From Strigamia acuminata (Eukaryota > Arthropoda > Chilopoda > Geophilomorpha > Linotaeniidae), in contig OX442318.1 of assembly GCA_949358305.1 (NCBI GenBank), forward strand, positions 9,464,017 through 9,528,016: 64,000 nt of DNA. The letters run 5' to 3'. A program made the translations under genes and the position numbers. Numbering within the stretch: the stretch's first letter is position 1; each line of letters starts with the position of its first letter. Below, piece by piece: positions 33,906-45,145 of this stretch. The notes under the pieces were generated by a model. It saw only the letters and a list, made by a program, of their open reading frames with translations, was not told the origin of the DNA and searched no databases.

Positions 33906-34643
33906 TTAGATTGCCCAGACGCAAGCAGCTTTCCCAGTGTGGGTTGTTATCTAGGAGGAATCCGAGCAATGATGAGTTTTGTTAGAATTACATTTCTTTC
34001 ATTATGAAAAGCACTCTTCTTTCTTATATTCAAATCGACTGAAAATACATTGGTAATTTTTTCATCAAATTTCAAATTTTCCAGACTAATTTATTATGCA
34101 ATTGAAAAAAAAAAGCAACTGCATACATAATTATTTGAATTAAAATATTCATTATCAACATACATAATCTCAATGGTGCCAAAAGAATTTGGATGCTACA
34201 AAAAGAAAATTGCAAAAATAAAGGAAACCATGAATTATTTATTGTTTTTGTCTATCAAATGATTGATTAAAAATGAATGAAATTTTTTATTTTTCAGCAA
34301 CTCTTTTTCATTGTAAAAAAAAAATTGCATGTTGAGAAAGACAATTTCTCAAAAAAGAATTTAAAAAAAAAAAATAAAGACAAAAAAAAAAAGAAAAAAG
34401 AAACAATTTGTAACTTTCTAATTAAAATGGTTTAATTAATTCATTAATTGCTTACTTGTAGAGATCTCTCTTTAAAAAAGAAAGAAAATTACAAATTCTC
34501 ATGTTGATGCCCCATCCATTTACTGAGCTTCTGGGGTCATTAAACATCACAACAGGAAATAGGAATTGTGCTTAATGCACTCCCTTAAAACCACTATTTA
34601 AACAGCACAATTAAATTTCAAAACGTATGAATTATATTTCCAG

Positions 34644-34790
34644 GTAATAGATATATCATCGCTTCTTCTGGTGAACTCTACCTTTATCAAGTGGAACGCA
34701 ACGACAGTTTGCGGAGTTATCGTTGCCAAACGGTACATCAACTTACAAATGAAACCCAAGCCAGTGCACCAGCCAGAGTCATAGTAACAG
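34644..34790 (+). CDS. Dscam: Dscam exon encoding second half of Ig2 (exon 5 equivalent)
   Basis: The acceptor ATATTTCCAG ends at 34643 and the donor GTATAA starts at 34791; phase 1 on both sides. The residues SSGELYLYQVERND and the second Ig2 cysteine in YRCQTVHQLTNET match the constant exon 5 of insect Dscam. The exon completes the Ig2 fold begun at 28326, with the junction codon reading G. Confidence 0.92.
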
Positions 34791-35115
34791 GTATAATACC
34801 CTTCATAAATTATGAAAGAAAATTACAAATCCTTGAAAGCCAAAGAGATGCAACTTAGAAAAGAAAAATGTAAAATCTGATGGCTATGTTTAAACCGTGT
34901 TTCCGACCACCAGGTGGCACCGTTAGTCATATTCAGAGGCGGATCTAAGTTCTTGGGTCCCTGAAACTTGAACTGTTTTAGGGACCCCTTCGTTAATGAC
35001 AAACTCCCATTGGCTATTGACCTGTCCACAACCATTGCATCATGGATACAAATGAACAATAGAAAAGTAGTTCGAAAAACACACCCATCTGCCACATGAA
35101 GATGTTTATTGAAAC

Positions 35116-35338
35116 TATACTCTTGTTAACTCCAAGATTAGCCTTTCTGCCATTGGCCGAGCCATTTTACTGGCGTGGAACATAAATTGCCTACGAATAG
35201 TCATTTACGCCGCTGAAGGCAAATTCGTTCTCGCCGAGGGAAGGAATAAACGTCGACAGTGCTTTCTGGAAAAACATACACCAGTAAAATGGCTCGGCCA
35301 ATGGGAGAAAGGCTAATCTTGGAGTTAACAAGAGTATA
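35116..35338. mobile_element. TATACTC-family foldback MITE, 223 bp
   Basis: TATACTCTTGTTAACTCCAA through CCATTGGCCGAGCC is inverted almost perfectly at 35278-35338. The arms are about 60 bp with very few mismatches, and TA lies at both borders. The middle has no similarity to coding sequence. Confidence 0.9.
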
Positions 35339-35459
35339 GCGACTTGTGGCTATTTCTAAATCCAAAATTAACCGATTAGTCCGGTAGAGTTAGTTAATTA
35401 ACCGGTTACACCGGTAGAGTTAGCTTATAGTTTCGAATATTGTATATTTTTAAAAACAC

Positions 35460-35860
35460 TATGGATGATAAGACGGAATTTTTTACTTTAAAAAAATCGA
35501 CCAAAAGTGCGTCTTATGGGCTGAAGTGCATCCTATAGTCCAAACAATGCAACTTTACCCAATAATTTATACATAAACCTCCTGCATTCTAATAAATATC
35601 AATTCAAAATGAGTGTACAACAAAAGAGATGTTCATACAATGTGAACTATAAATTGGAAGTGATAAATTATGCAAAAGAACATGAAAACCAAGCAGCAGA
35701 CAGACCTTTTGGTCAACCACCAATAGAAGAATTGTTTTGTAAGTGGATGCGTCTTACCGTCCAAAAAATATTTTTTTTCTAAAAATTAACTGATAAATTT
35801 TGGGAGTGCGTCTAATGGTCTATCGCGTCTTACGATCCGTAAAATCCGATAGACCCAAAA
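35460..35860 (+). mobile_element. Pogo/Tigger-like relic with GCGTCTTA ends
   Basis: Left GTGCGTCTTATGG and CATCCTATAGTCC and right GCGTCTTACGATCC words are the inverted ends common to animal pogo-type elements. It contains the transposase N-terminal fragment at 35609. A lone end of the same kind is at 46030-46050. Confidence 0.6.
35609..35782 (+). pseudogene. Pogo-type transposase N-terminal helix-turn-helix fragment
   Basis: A 57-codon frame starts at ATG 35609 and stops at 35780-35782. Residues 6-48 (KRCSYNVNYKLEVINYA, then AKEHENQAADRPFG, then a CKW block) match the helix-turn-helix found at the start of many pogo/Tigger transposases (pattern Y-KL-V-A-E-N-AA-FG-W). The CENP-B and DDE catalytic parts are absent, so it is a dead remnant. 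Confidence 0.6.
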
Positions 35861-36601
35861 TTTTGAGTAATGTGGACTAAATTTCTCTCGGGCCCCTGCG
35901 GGATTTAGAGGCCCCATAGCTTAAACTTCATTAGTTTGCCTAAGCATGATGCTCCTGCATTATACCTTGGCCTCTTGCATCAATAAGCCACTTATTGGAA
36001 TTAAATTATCATTTCAGTGATGTAAATTACATCATTTCCTGTGGCCGGTAAAACATTTCAGCCATATCAGCCAATGACTTGCATGAATTGTTGATAATTC
36101 AGATTATGATAAGTCAAATAATTAATTTTACTTTGAATGCACCTGATGTAATTTCCTAATGTGCTCAAACCTGAACAATTCCTTGTTTTAAAATACACCA
36201 CATCTATTTTTATCACACTCCTCTTTGTTTCCATTCAGTCCCATTCGGTAACAGGCACTTAATGCATTTATTTAAAAAGGAATAAAAAAGAAAAATACAT
36301 TTCCCTCGACCGTTCGATAAAAGATTATAATAAAAAACCGTATGTAAATGTCTTTTTCAAACGATATGCAACAGCGAGGCATTCAAAATTGAACTTTCCT
36401 CTCAAAGACGTTGCCTTTCAATGGACAAAATAGCAAATTCCTTTCTGGAATTCTATAGCCAAAAAATGAAATTCTCATGAGGATAGTCACCGAGCCTCAA
36501 TGGAATCGGAAAACTGTATAAATCAATAACATCTTTCCCTTTAAGTCTGTTTATTTCTATCTTTTTTTATCTTTTTTTTTCTCTCTTCCATCTATCTCTA
36601 G

Positions 36602-36719
36602 AACCACAGAGCAGTGTTCCACCAAGAATAACACACAGCAATCCATTTCTAGTAGGCAAACAAAAAAGCAATATCCAAATACCTTGTGTAGCACAAGGTT
36701 ATCCCGTACCAAGTTATAG
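36602..36719 (+). CDS. Dscam: Dscam exon encoding first half of Ig3 (exon 6 equivalent)
   Basis: A long T/C tract leads to the acceptor CTCTAG ending at 36601; the donor GTAAGT starts at 36720. It enters in phase 1 and leaves in phase 2. The residues PQSSVPPRITHSNPF and the core cysteine in IPCVAQGYPVPSYR correspond to insect Dscam exon 6, which has dozens of alternatives there. A single copy was found here. The phase-2 exit matches the next exon exactly. Confidence 0.92.
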
Positions 36720-37515
36720 GTAAGTACAGTCATATCAGTAATAATAACAATAAAAGTAATGAAAACTTGGGCGTGCACTTTGATTTGCAATCACTCTAGC
36801 AAATGACAAACGACCCCAGACTTGAGCTCCAAACAAACATAAAATGAAAAATAAATTCTAAAACCAACTAGGCTGCCATCGACTGGTTTCTTCGAGCCAA
36901 ATTACTAAATAAGTCATGCTTGCGCAGAACCAATGCAGATAAGCCCACATTTCTCTTGCACCATGTTCACCTATCCCCTTTAGTTCGAGTCAAAAATTAA
37001 AACAGCAAGATCAGACTGGAGGTCAGCAAATGCAAATGTAGGGTGACAGTTCCCAGAGGTGCAATTGGTGTGCCCTAATGAGCCCAATCTTTATTAAATT
37101 TCCGTCGGTCAAATTGTCCCCGGAGAATGCCGTGTCCATTTGGCTGATCATAGAAAAATATCACCTTGTTAATCATTGACAAACAGAAGCCATAAGCTAG
37201 ATGAATTTCCATCTGCAGCCAGTAATACTGCACTCGAATTTATGAGATCCAGTCAAGCGTGAATCGATTAAGTAGACTGGAAACACCTGCAAAGCCTCAT
37301 ACTTCATTCCCTGTTTGTTCATTAACTTAAATGAATGGTAATACGTGGATAATTATGTTAGTAAGAGAGAAGAGAAATTTCTTAATGAAATTGTGCGATA
37401 GAAATTATTTTTGGGAAAACTTCCAAAAATGTGGATATTGTCCGACGATATCGGGGGTTGGGAACCATGTTTAAGAAATCTGGGATACGAAATGCGAAAC
37501 TGTGTCCCAGTTTAA

Positions 37516-38659
37516 GCTAAGTACACATGAGACTTTCAGACTCTAAATATTCAGTCTGAAATTTCAGGTTGTTAAGCCTAGTACTCATACGCTTTCAGAG
37601 TCTAAATGTTTTTACAGTCTTAATTTTTCAACAGCACCATTTCAAGCGGAATGTTTTATCCTCTTATTATTCAGAGTCTGATAAATTTGTGGTACTCATG
37701 AAATTGTCACCAGAAAGTTTCTGTACTCTTAAAGTGTGTGAGTCATTGTTGCTTGTTTTGCAAATGGCTGGCAATGGCAATGAAGCTTTGTTCGACTTTT
37801 CTGACTTATTTTTAAATCAGTTTTGGTCTTTTTGCAATTAAAAAAGCATTTATTTTGTCTGAAATGCAGGCAAAAATATAATTCCACTAACCTTCAACAA
37901 ACAACGTGTTCAATTGTAGTAGTTGGGTGTCTTTGTTTGCAACCGGCTGTGACCAGTTGCAAATTTTAGATAAAAAACAAGGGGATTCTGGGTAGACAAA
38001 ATTTATTCAGAGTCTGAAACAATTAAATTTTTCCGTGCACCATCGGGGCCGGAAACAATTTGTTTCCACTTGCAAAAGTGATTCAGAGTCTAAACAATAT
38101 TTTTATGAGTACCACCCTTGGCAGGAAACTTAAGACTTTGATTACTGTTACCATTCCAAGGACGGAATGGTGTTATGAGTACTAGGCTTTACGCCGCAAA
38201 CGAAATGATTCCGCCTGTGCGTTTGGCTGTGTCATTCCGTGCACGGAAATTATTTGGTACACACAATCCGTGCACGTGTTGAAATTACAAATGGCGACCA
38301 CTTTTAAAAAATATTGTAGTTTAATTGTGCAAAATAAACGGATTACTGTATTTTTAAATAAATAATAATAATAAATAATCAAATAAATTAATCAAATATT
38401 TTTAGTATTATCTGTCTTTGTATTCAGTATCCACCTCCATCTTGTGTACGACCGGTCACGATCGATTGCATTACCACAATGCATTCTGTTTACGTTGAAT
38501 TTGTCCTTGCAGCATCACTGCCGGAAAGAATAGAATTCTGGTCGCCAGAAAGTTTCCGTGTGTGGTAAGCGGAACTATGTGGACCATGTCGACCAAAACT
38601 TCTGGCCGTACACGGAAAGTGATCATTCCGTGCACAGAATCAGGTCATACGTACTTAGC
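37516..38659. mobile_element. GCTAAGTAC element, outer copy
   Basis: Left GCTAAGTACACATGAG and right ATACGTACTTAGC are inverse, with TTAA on both sides (37512-37515, 38660-38663). If read one base differently the target is TTA/TAA. The right subterminal region has CGTGCACGGAAAT-like words in both orientations. It contains the related element 37575-38188. Confidence 0.7.
37575..38188. mobile_element. GCTAAGTAC-related element, inner copy, 614 bp
   Basis: AGCCTAGTACTCATA at the left is perfectly inverted at the right end. TTA duplications lie at 37572-37574 and 38189-38191, the target size of PIF/Harbinger elements. TTTCAGAGTCTAAA words recur in inverse at the other end. A 90-codon frame at 37569-37841 has no recognised domain. 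Confidence 0.78.
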
Positions 38660-39107
38660 TTAAGCCTCGGGTGTTAAGGGAAAACGTAAGAAAAACAGAA
38701 GATTAAACCTCGGAAACATCTTAACCAATCACAGCGTGTCATTAAAATAATACGTTCATGTTTTTGAATCATGTGGATCTACAAAGCGTGATAAGTTACA
38801 TTACGTCATAGGTCTTGCAAACGTTAAAGCAAGAGTGAATATAGAGGGCACTTTTACAGTGCTAGGGAAATTGCAGAGCGCTTCACAGTGATACACCGCA
38901 AAAACAGTCGAATCAGGGATCGAATAACCCTGAAGTCTTCGTTAGGTTATTCGAGTAGGAATGAAATTGACTGTTTTCTTGGCGTTCAATTTGTAAAAGG
39001 AGAAGTCTTTCACTTCCGCCTTCAACAAGACATTTAAGGAGAACAAATCATTTTTCCTGCAAGAACTGAACGCATCAAAGGAGAATCGACAAACGTACAT
39101 ACAAATA

Positions 39108-39109
39108 GA

Positions 39110-39144
<35 letters not shown>

Positions 39145-39148
39145 ATAC
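39108..39148. repeat. (AAAT)n microsatellite
   Basis: About ten ATAA/AAAT units. Confidence 0.9.
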
Positions 39149-39576
39149 CGACAGTCACTAAAGTGATCTTTTCGCAATTATGGTTTAGGCAATTTCAGTT
39201 AGGCTTCCCTGCCATTGCGTGAAACTACGAAAGAAAAAATTCTCAGCCACCCAAATGATTATATTTGAATTTTCATGCGAAAATTGGCTGTGGTATTCAC
39301 CCAACGGCATGAAAATCCCACAACAATGCCCAATTTTGTCATCCTTTTCTCAAAAATGAAGAAAAATGAAGCTCCGTTCCATTAATTTGCAGACTCCGCC
39401 GAGTTTCAAATTACTCCAGATCCATAACAATTATTCCTGCACACAATAACTCCCATTCAGATCCGTCATTTGCCAGCAAAATTACATTTCCTCAGCCCGC
39501 ATTCAAATTGCACGATTTTTAATTTCCTCTTTCTCATTTCATTCAACAATTTTTTCTTCCAATTTCCATTTCTCAG

Positions 39577-39755
39577 GTGGTTCAAAACCCAAGACAAGCA
39601 GGTTGAACTAGTGTCCCTACGCGATGCCAGATTCCAGCGCCACGGAGCGATTCTCACCATCGAAAGGATCATGATATCCGATTCGGGCACTTACATTTGC
39701 GTAGTCAATAACAGCGTTGGAGAAGAAAAAGTGGAAATCACAGTAGCAGTCACAT
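39577..39755 (+). CDS. Dscam: Dscam exon encoding second half of Ig3 (exon 7 equivalent)
   Basis: The acceptor ATTTCTCAG ends at 39576 and the donor GTAAGT starts at 39756; it enters in phase 2 and leaves in phase 1. The core tryptophan is its first full codon (WFKTQDKQ). Then come GAILTIERIMISDSG and the second cysteine in YICVVNNSVGEEK. CVVNNSVG is shared with insect Dscam Ig3. An upstream frame that runs through the splice site is not coding. Confidence 0.93.
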
Positions 39756-40645
39756 GTAAGTCCATCCTTTTAATCGAATCCACTTCACCTCTCGCTCGCT
39801 TCCTCCAATTTCATCATTCACAAGTATGGTTATCAAATTTGCATTTGCAACTCGATACGCGATGCTTCGAGCGAACAAAATCTCCACAACAAATTTCAAT
39901 TAACTTGCAACTTAAAATAAACACAACTGCATCATTCGCTCACTGCATCGTGCTAATTCGAGTGTGGCCAATGCCGGTAATCTGAAACGCAATCTTTCAA
40001 CAACTGTGCAATGCAAAACTTGTCAACTGTGCGAAATCATCTTAAAGCGCACTGTGGGTTTTAAAACCAATTAAACCATCCATTTTTATACCCTAAAGTT
40101 TATACTACGGCTCAATCACATTCCACCAAATTTTAGCGCCCCCTATGTTAATTTTTGTTAATAAATCCAGTCAGGTTAATTCCGTAACAAGAATGGCTGC
40201 TTCTTCTACATCGTGATCGCAATCTTCAAGAATCGAGGCGACAAAACACAATAACGACTTAACAATCTAGCGCCAGATGTCCTTAACTCAACACTTCCCT
40301 AATAGGTTGAGGTAAAGACGATCAGTCATTGTCAGTCCAGGCGTACTGTACATGGAGTGAAAAGTTCCACTCTTGACCCAAGGCTTTGAAAGTGATGAAC
40401 TTAGCTTTTTATTTTCATTTTCGCTCAATTGTGATGAATTTTCACTTGATTGTGAACCAACACCAGCCTTTATTGTGTGTGTATGATGGCTAAATTGAAA
40501 ATTTTCCTTTGCCTCCAATGTAGTGAAATGTTCACAGCCACGCAACACAACAATTAACACAAGTTGTTAACACGAGATGGTGTATTTTCAAAGTAAATCC
40601 AAAAATCAACGCGAACATCTCGTGTAAAATCTCCCTTTGACAATA

Positions 40646-40833
40646 CAGTCGAACCTCGTAATAACGAACCACGATATGACAACTTTTTACTTACAACGAA
40701 TACTTAAAAAAGACTTGGTTGGTTGGTTTGCCATAGAAAACCATGTTAAAAAATTTTGGTTTTACGAACTTTCGTTACAACAAACCAATTTTTCTGGTCT
40801 CTTGCGATTCGTTTATAACGAGGCTCGACTTTA
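40646..40833. mobile_element. Pogo-like MITE, about 188 bp
   Basis: Left CAGTCGAACCTCGTAATAAC and right TTTATAACGAGGCTCGACT are inverse, with a TA before the left end. The interior GGTTTGCCATAGAAAACCAT matches the copy at 58354. Confidence 0.8.
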
Positions 40834-40928
40834 ACAATTTATTTTTAAAATGGCACGACATTGATCACAATAGACCATTGAAAAATTATGAGATAATGCA
40901 GTTTGGCTCCGCCCATAATAAAAAAAAC

Positions 40929-41157
40929 TATACTCAAAACCACCACAACGTTGATCTATTTCAGCCTGTTTACGCCTGTGTACTGTGTTCTGTGTTCTAC
41001 TACGTGGAAAAGTAGTTCTGTGTCAAAGCATCACCTTTGACAATGTTGGTAATCGATCACAATGTCTGCAGTTCGAGTACAATTCTGGTGTTATGAGCTA
41101 CTTTTTTGTGTCCCTACACCAGTGAAATAGATCAACGTTGTGGGGGTTTTGTGTATA
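40929..41157 (+). mobile_element. TATACTC-family foldback MITE, 229 bp
   Basis: TATACTCAAAACC and AACGTTGATCTATTTCA are inverted at the right (GTGAAATAGATCAACGTTGT, ending TATA). The body matches the copy at 11855 inverted. Confidence 0.8.
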
Positions 41158-42589
41158 GTATGTATGTACTAAATGATTCTTATCGTGGTATGGCGAGAAA
41201 AGACGGAAACCAGTCAATCATACGGTAGAAATTAGAATAGCACACAGGGGGCGCCGAGTTAACAGCATCATACAAAATGACTGGGAAGCAAACCTGGCAA
41301 AAACTACAAATTAACAATGTCATAACATTATTTTGCAATGGTTTTTCTCATTGTTACGATCACATGATTGTATCACCTGACCTCATTTTCCCAAAGGTCT
41401 ATCAAAAGCCATCTGACAAAATGGCTGCCGACTTTCCAAGACATTACAAATACGAAATACATGTCTTGGCGCTTATCGCAAAGCCACGAGGCCAACAGAA
41501 CGATAAAGCCGACTGCAAAATTGTCCAGGGCCAACATGTTTGCATTGCAGATATCTTTTTGACGTATGTGCCAAGTCGTTGGCCATCGCTTCTATTTCTT
41601 TCTTTCGGTTATCCCGTTCACGCAAGAACAATCGGTGTGTGAAAACTCGCGGTACCTCCGTTCCTTTCAAACGAGCATTTCTGTATTCATAGTGCGGAAG
41701 TCAGCCGCCATTGTCACGAGACCGAATGCACAAGCTGGAAAAATCTTGGCATGGAGCAGAAAGAGAGGAGAAAAATAAGAAGGAGGGAATCAAACAAACG
41801 AACCATTTTTCGCTCGCGCTTGCCTTCCTAATCCATCAAAATATCAATCCAACCATATCGCCTGTGTAATGCACGCCCATGTGCCATTCGTGTTTCCTCA
41901 TGCAATAACATGTTGGGCATAAGCAACGTTAAGAGCTCGGAGTCTCTATTCTTTCATGGATTCAAGGCGTAAAGAAAGGGATTGGATTACAAATGTCACG
42001 GACATGTTGGCGAAGAGGAACAAGAGATACCAACAAAAAAAAGGAGAAAAAAATGGGAGCGGAAAAAAATTCTTTAGGATGCTGAGTCATTTTGCCGGCT
42101 TCAGTCTCATGCATGTTTGCATGTGATAGGCCAAATGCTATTTTCAAACAGTGTCAGAAATTCTAACATGACTCGCAAAGTTATGGCATCTTCAATAGAA
42201 CTAAAGCAATCTTCACCGTACGGAAATGAAATAACCTTCCGATGCTCTTTCTTCTTTTTCTTCTCATCAACTTCTTTCCTTTTATCCGTTCTCCTCTTGT
42301 GCCAGAATATTTGATTTGAATTACAAAACTTGGTTGGCAGTTAAGAACAATCCAAATCTCCCTATTTATTCCCATTTAAATCATAACAAAAAGCAAAAAT
42401 CTGTTGTTATAATATCCCAATTACTACTCACTGTAATGAAAAGCTGAATTCTCGTAATTAACTTGAAGTTAATTTTGATGAAAAAGTGATGTAAAAAAAA
42501 ATTACATTGATATTCTGCTGATATGATAAAAAAAACCATGCTTTTTTGGTAAAGACAAGATTTATTGTGTTAAAAAAGGTGTTTACATT

Positions 42590-42960
42590 TCTTAAAACAG
42601 GAACAAAGGGTTAAGATTGAAAAAATATGACAAAAAACATGACTTCCATTTACGCGTCATCCGATCTCGAAGTCAAAAGCACCGCTACGATATTAGCTTT
42701 CCTGTGCGACTCTGCACATCAACGTTCCTAAAACACTCTGGTTTTCACAACTACATTTATCATGGCGATAAACATTTTAGCAGTGTTTCATGATGGATGA
42801 CAAGTGTTTTGTGTTTAGAAATAAAGCAGCGTGCTTAGGGTTACATTATTACACTTAATATTAGGCTTAATACTGCTAAATAACAACTGGAATTAGAAAA
42901 TCGTGTTATATGTAAATTCGATCTTGTTATCTCAAAAATCATGTTCGAGAACAATATTTT
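42590..42960. repeat. Repeat family H, copy 2
   Basis: CGTCATCCGATCTCGAAGTC and AGCACCGCTACGATATTAGC match a copy at about 47500-47600. The right part (TAATATTAGGCTTAATACTG, AACAACTGGAATTAGAAAAT) matches the arm of the element at 49800-50095. Confidence 0.6.
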
Positions 42961-44117
42961 ATAGTGCACAGACAACAAGACAACACAACACAACACAACA
43001 CACAACACACAATACATAACTTATGTTAACAAAAAAAAAATAAAAAAAATCCAAAAAAAATCTTTTTTACATCAAAAACAAAATATTTTCCAACAAATTG
43101 GCAACAAAAAACCAATCAAATCAGCAAAGATCACTGCACACAACGCAGATAAATCCCTGAACACCCGCAACCAAAGTCTCGATTCCTTTTCGCATTTATA
43201 AATCACACAAATGCCATTCATTCCCAACATTCGAGTGCTCTTAAAACAAGCAAATGCCTACTCAAATACTAATTGGAGCAGTTCCAAAGACTAGAAAAAA
43301 ATAAAAATAAAAAGTAGAAAAGAAAGGAACTTCTTCACATTTTAATTATCATCAATTGCTCTATTTGTGGCAAAAGAAGAGCACCCATTCAAAGAAGAAA
43401 TGTACAAAAGCCATGGACGGATTCCGCCATTATCTCAAATTCCATCCCCAAATCCGAGGCGAAAACCTGACGGCAAAAGACATTCCGTTTGTCAGCAAAA
43501 TGGTTGGGTGAAAGACATTAGTGGTTGAATTATGGCTTTTATAGTCTGGTGAAAAGTTTCTTCTAATTGCTTCATTGAGGAAATCATCCAGTTCCTTAAT
43601 GATTTCAAGAGGAAGAAAAAAGACCAAGGCGAAAAGGAGATATTTAAAATTGAAAGACGGTATAAAGCTCGCTTGCTCATTCATGCAAAAACACGTTTCG
43701 CACCTCCTTCCTCATCATTGGGTGAAAATACTTAAAGTTGCAAAGCACGCCGTTTAAAACTTTATTCGATTTCTTCTCTGTTAATGGAAATAGACACGAG
43801 CAGCATTTTGCTTCTTTTAAATTGCCTGTGTTTTCGTTCGGCCAAAAGTTCACTTGCTGCAGCTGCCAGATTCAAACTCCACTCGAGCGAGCAAAAAAAT
43901 CTAAAATCAACAGATCACACTCTGTCTAACAAAATGACATGGTAATCTGTCTTCTTCACGCTTCAGAAAAACAACAACCGGCTCAAAAATGGAATATCAA
44001 CTATCTCTGCCCGCTTTGATACCCGAAAATTAATCAGACGACTAATATTCCCTTAAACAAAGACAAGCAATAGTGCTTGTCTGCTCTCTCTAAACCAAGA
44101 TGGTAGACAGTTTATTG

Positions 44118-44431
44118 CAGGGGTAGGAAATGTCCGGCACGCATATTGGCCGAACATACCCGATTTCGACAACAACGGTGGCCAGGAGTGACTAATGACT
44201 CAATAACTTGAAAATCACCATCCAACCTAACCTAACCTAACCTAATCTAACCTAACTGTGTCACACAAAGCAAAACACAGCAAAACAAATCACATTAGCA
44301 AGAAAACAGATAATAAATTCAAAATTTTAAAGCAGAATTAAGATTTTCAAGTTATTGAATCATTAGTCACTCCTGGTGCATTGTTGTTGCCAAAATCGGG
44401 TATGTTCTGCCAATATGCGTCCGGCACCCTG
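44118..44431. mobile_element. hAT-like foldback element with TTAGG core, 314 bp
   Basis: Starts CAGGGG and ends CACCCTG. Arms of about 100 bp share CGCATATTGGC, GAACATACCCGATTT and CAGGAGTGACTAATGA in inverse orientation. The centre holds a TTAGG-type tract. An 8-bp duplication is not convincing. A relative is at 56703-57024. Confidence 0.7.
44224..44255 (-). repeat. TTAGG-type telomere-like tract
   Basis: Six CCTAA units (TTAGG on the minus strand), one with a substitution. TTAGG is the common arthropod telomere unit. The tract is internal to a foldback element. Confidence 0.85.
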
Positions 44432-44936
44432 GTCTTACAAGGCCCGCCATCACATTAGTTAGTTAATTAAATGTTTAACCCAATATTGTGTTGGTACAAG
44501 TTGAGGCAGATTCGCATCCATTCAGTAATGTTACAAGTCGTTTATTCGCACACATTATCGTACGACCTCACACGTTAACGTTCCGAACCGGAAGTCCTTT
44601 TATGCGTTTTGGATCGGTGAGATTACAAGATAACTACTCCTGGCGGTGGAGACCCTCAGACAGGATTTCAATACATTGGAGCCAGGTGACACAAAATAAC
44701 AACACACAGCCAGCAAAGTTTTAAGTTAATTTTATATAACCGGCAAATGATGTAAAACAATGAATTTCTCATTTCAAATAGTCGCTCTCAGCTATCCCAG
44801 ACATTTACATATACATTTGTGTTGCTCCAGGAATGCAAATACTAACACTATGCACTCTAATTATAGCAGAATATTCCTAGATTAAAATCAACCAGAGTTT
44901 TTATTTCCTAATCACGCCCACAGATGACACTGTGGT

Positions 44937-45145
44937 CAGGGGCGGATCTAGCATAGGGCTAATGGGGCTTGAGCCCCAGGCCCCCAAATTATAGGGGCCC
45001 CCCAAGACACAGGGCAATGTATTAAAAAAAAAAAAAAGGTTGCTAAAAAAAATAAAACGAAGAAAGGTCGCTATTGAAAATTTCGATAAAGGGGCCCCGA
45101 AAAAACCTCAAGCCCCGGGCCCCCGAAAAGCTAGATCCGCCCCTG
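44937..45145. mobile_element. Non-autonomous hAT element, 209 bp
   Basis: CAGGGGCGGATCTAGC is perfectly inverted at the right end (GCTAGATCCGCCCCTG). Flanks ACTGTGGT (44929-44936) and ACTGTAGT (45146-45153) form an 8-bp duplication with one mismatch. The interior has inverse GGCTTGAGCCCC-like blocks and no coding frame. Confidence 0.88.

Larger units (their letters stand above)
28488..34643. other. Intron of 6.2 kb inside Ig2
   Basis: No extra exon-4-like exon was seen. It contains nested hAT elements, a pogo-like element with an insertion, family F and family H pieces. A 64-codon plus-strand frame at 28598-28792 has no recognised domain. The stretch 33960-34640 is AT-rich with A runs and no feature. 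Confidence 0.7.
34791..36601. other. Intron of 1.8 kb between Ig2 and Ig3
   Basis: In hypervariable Dscam the exon 6 array lies in this interval. Only transposon matter was seen here: a hAT-like end at 34934 (CAGAGGCGGATCTAAG), a MITE, a pogo relic, and a short repeat at 34990-35045 shared inverted with about 4515-4565. Confidence 0.7.
36720..39576. other. Intron of 2.9 kb inside Ig3
   Basis: No second exon-6-like segment was seen. Most of the intron is the nested GCTAAGTAC element pair (37516-38659) plus an AAAT microsatellite. Confidence 0.7.

Noticed and set aside
41277-41642. 121-codon plus-strand frame
   Set aside because: No recognised domain and no splice or promoter context; length is not exceptional in this amount of DNA.
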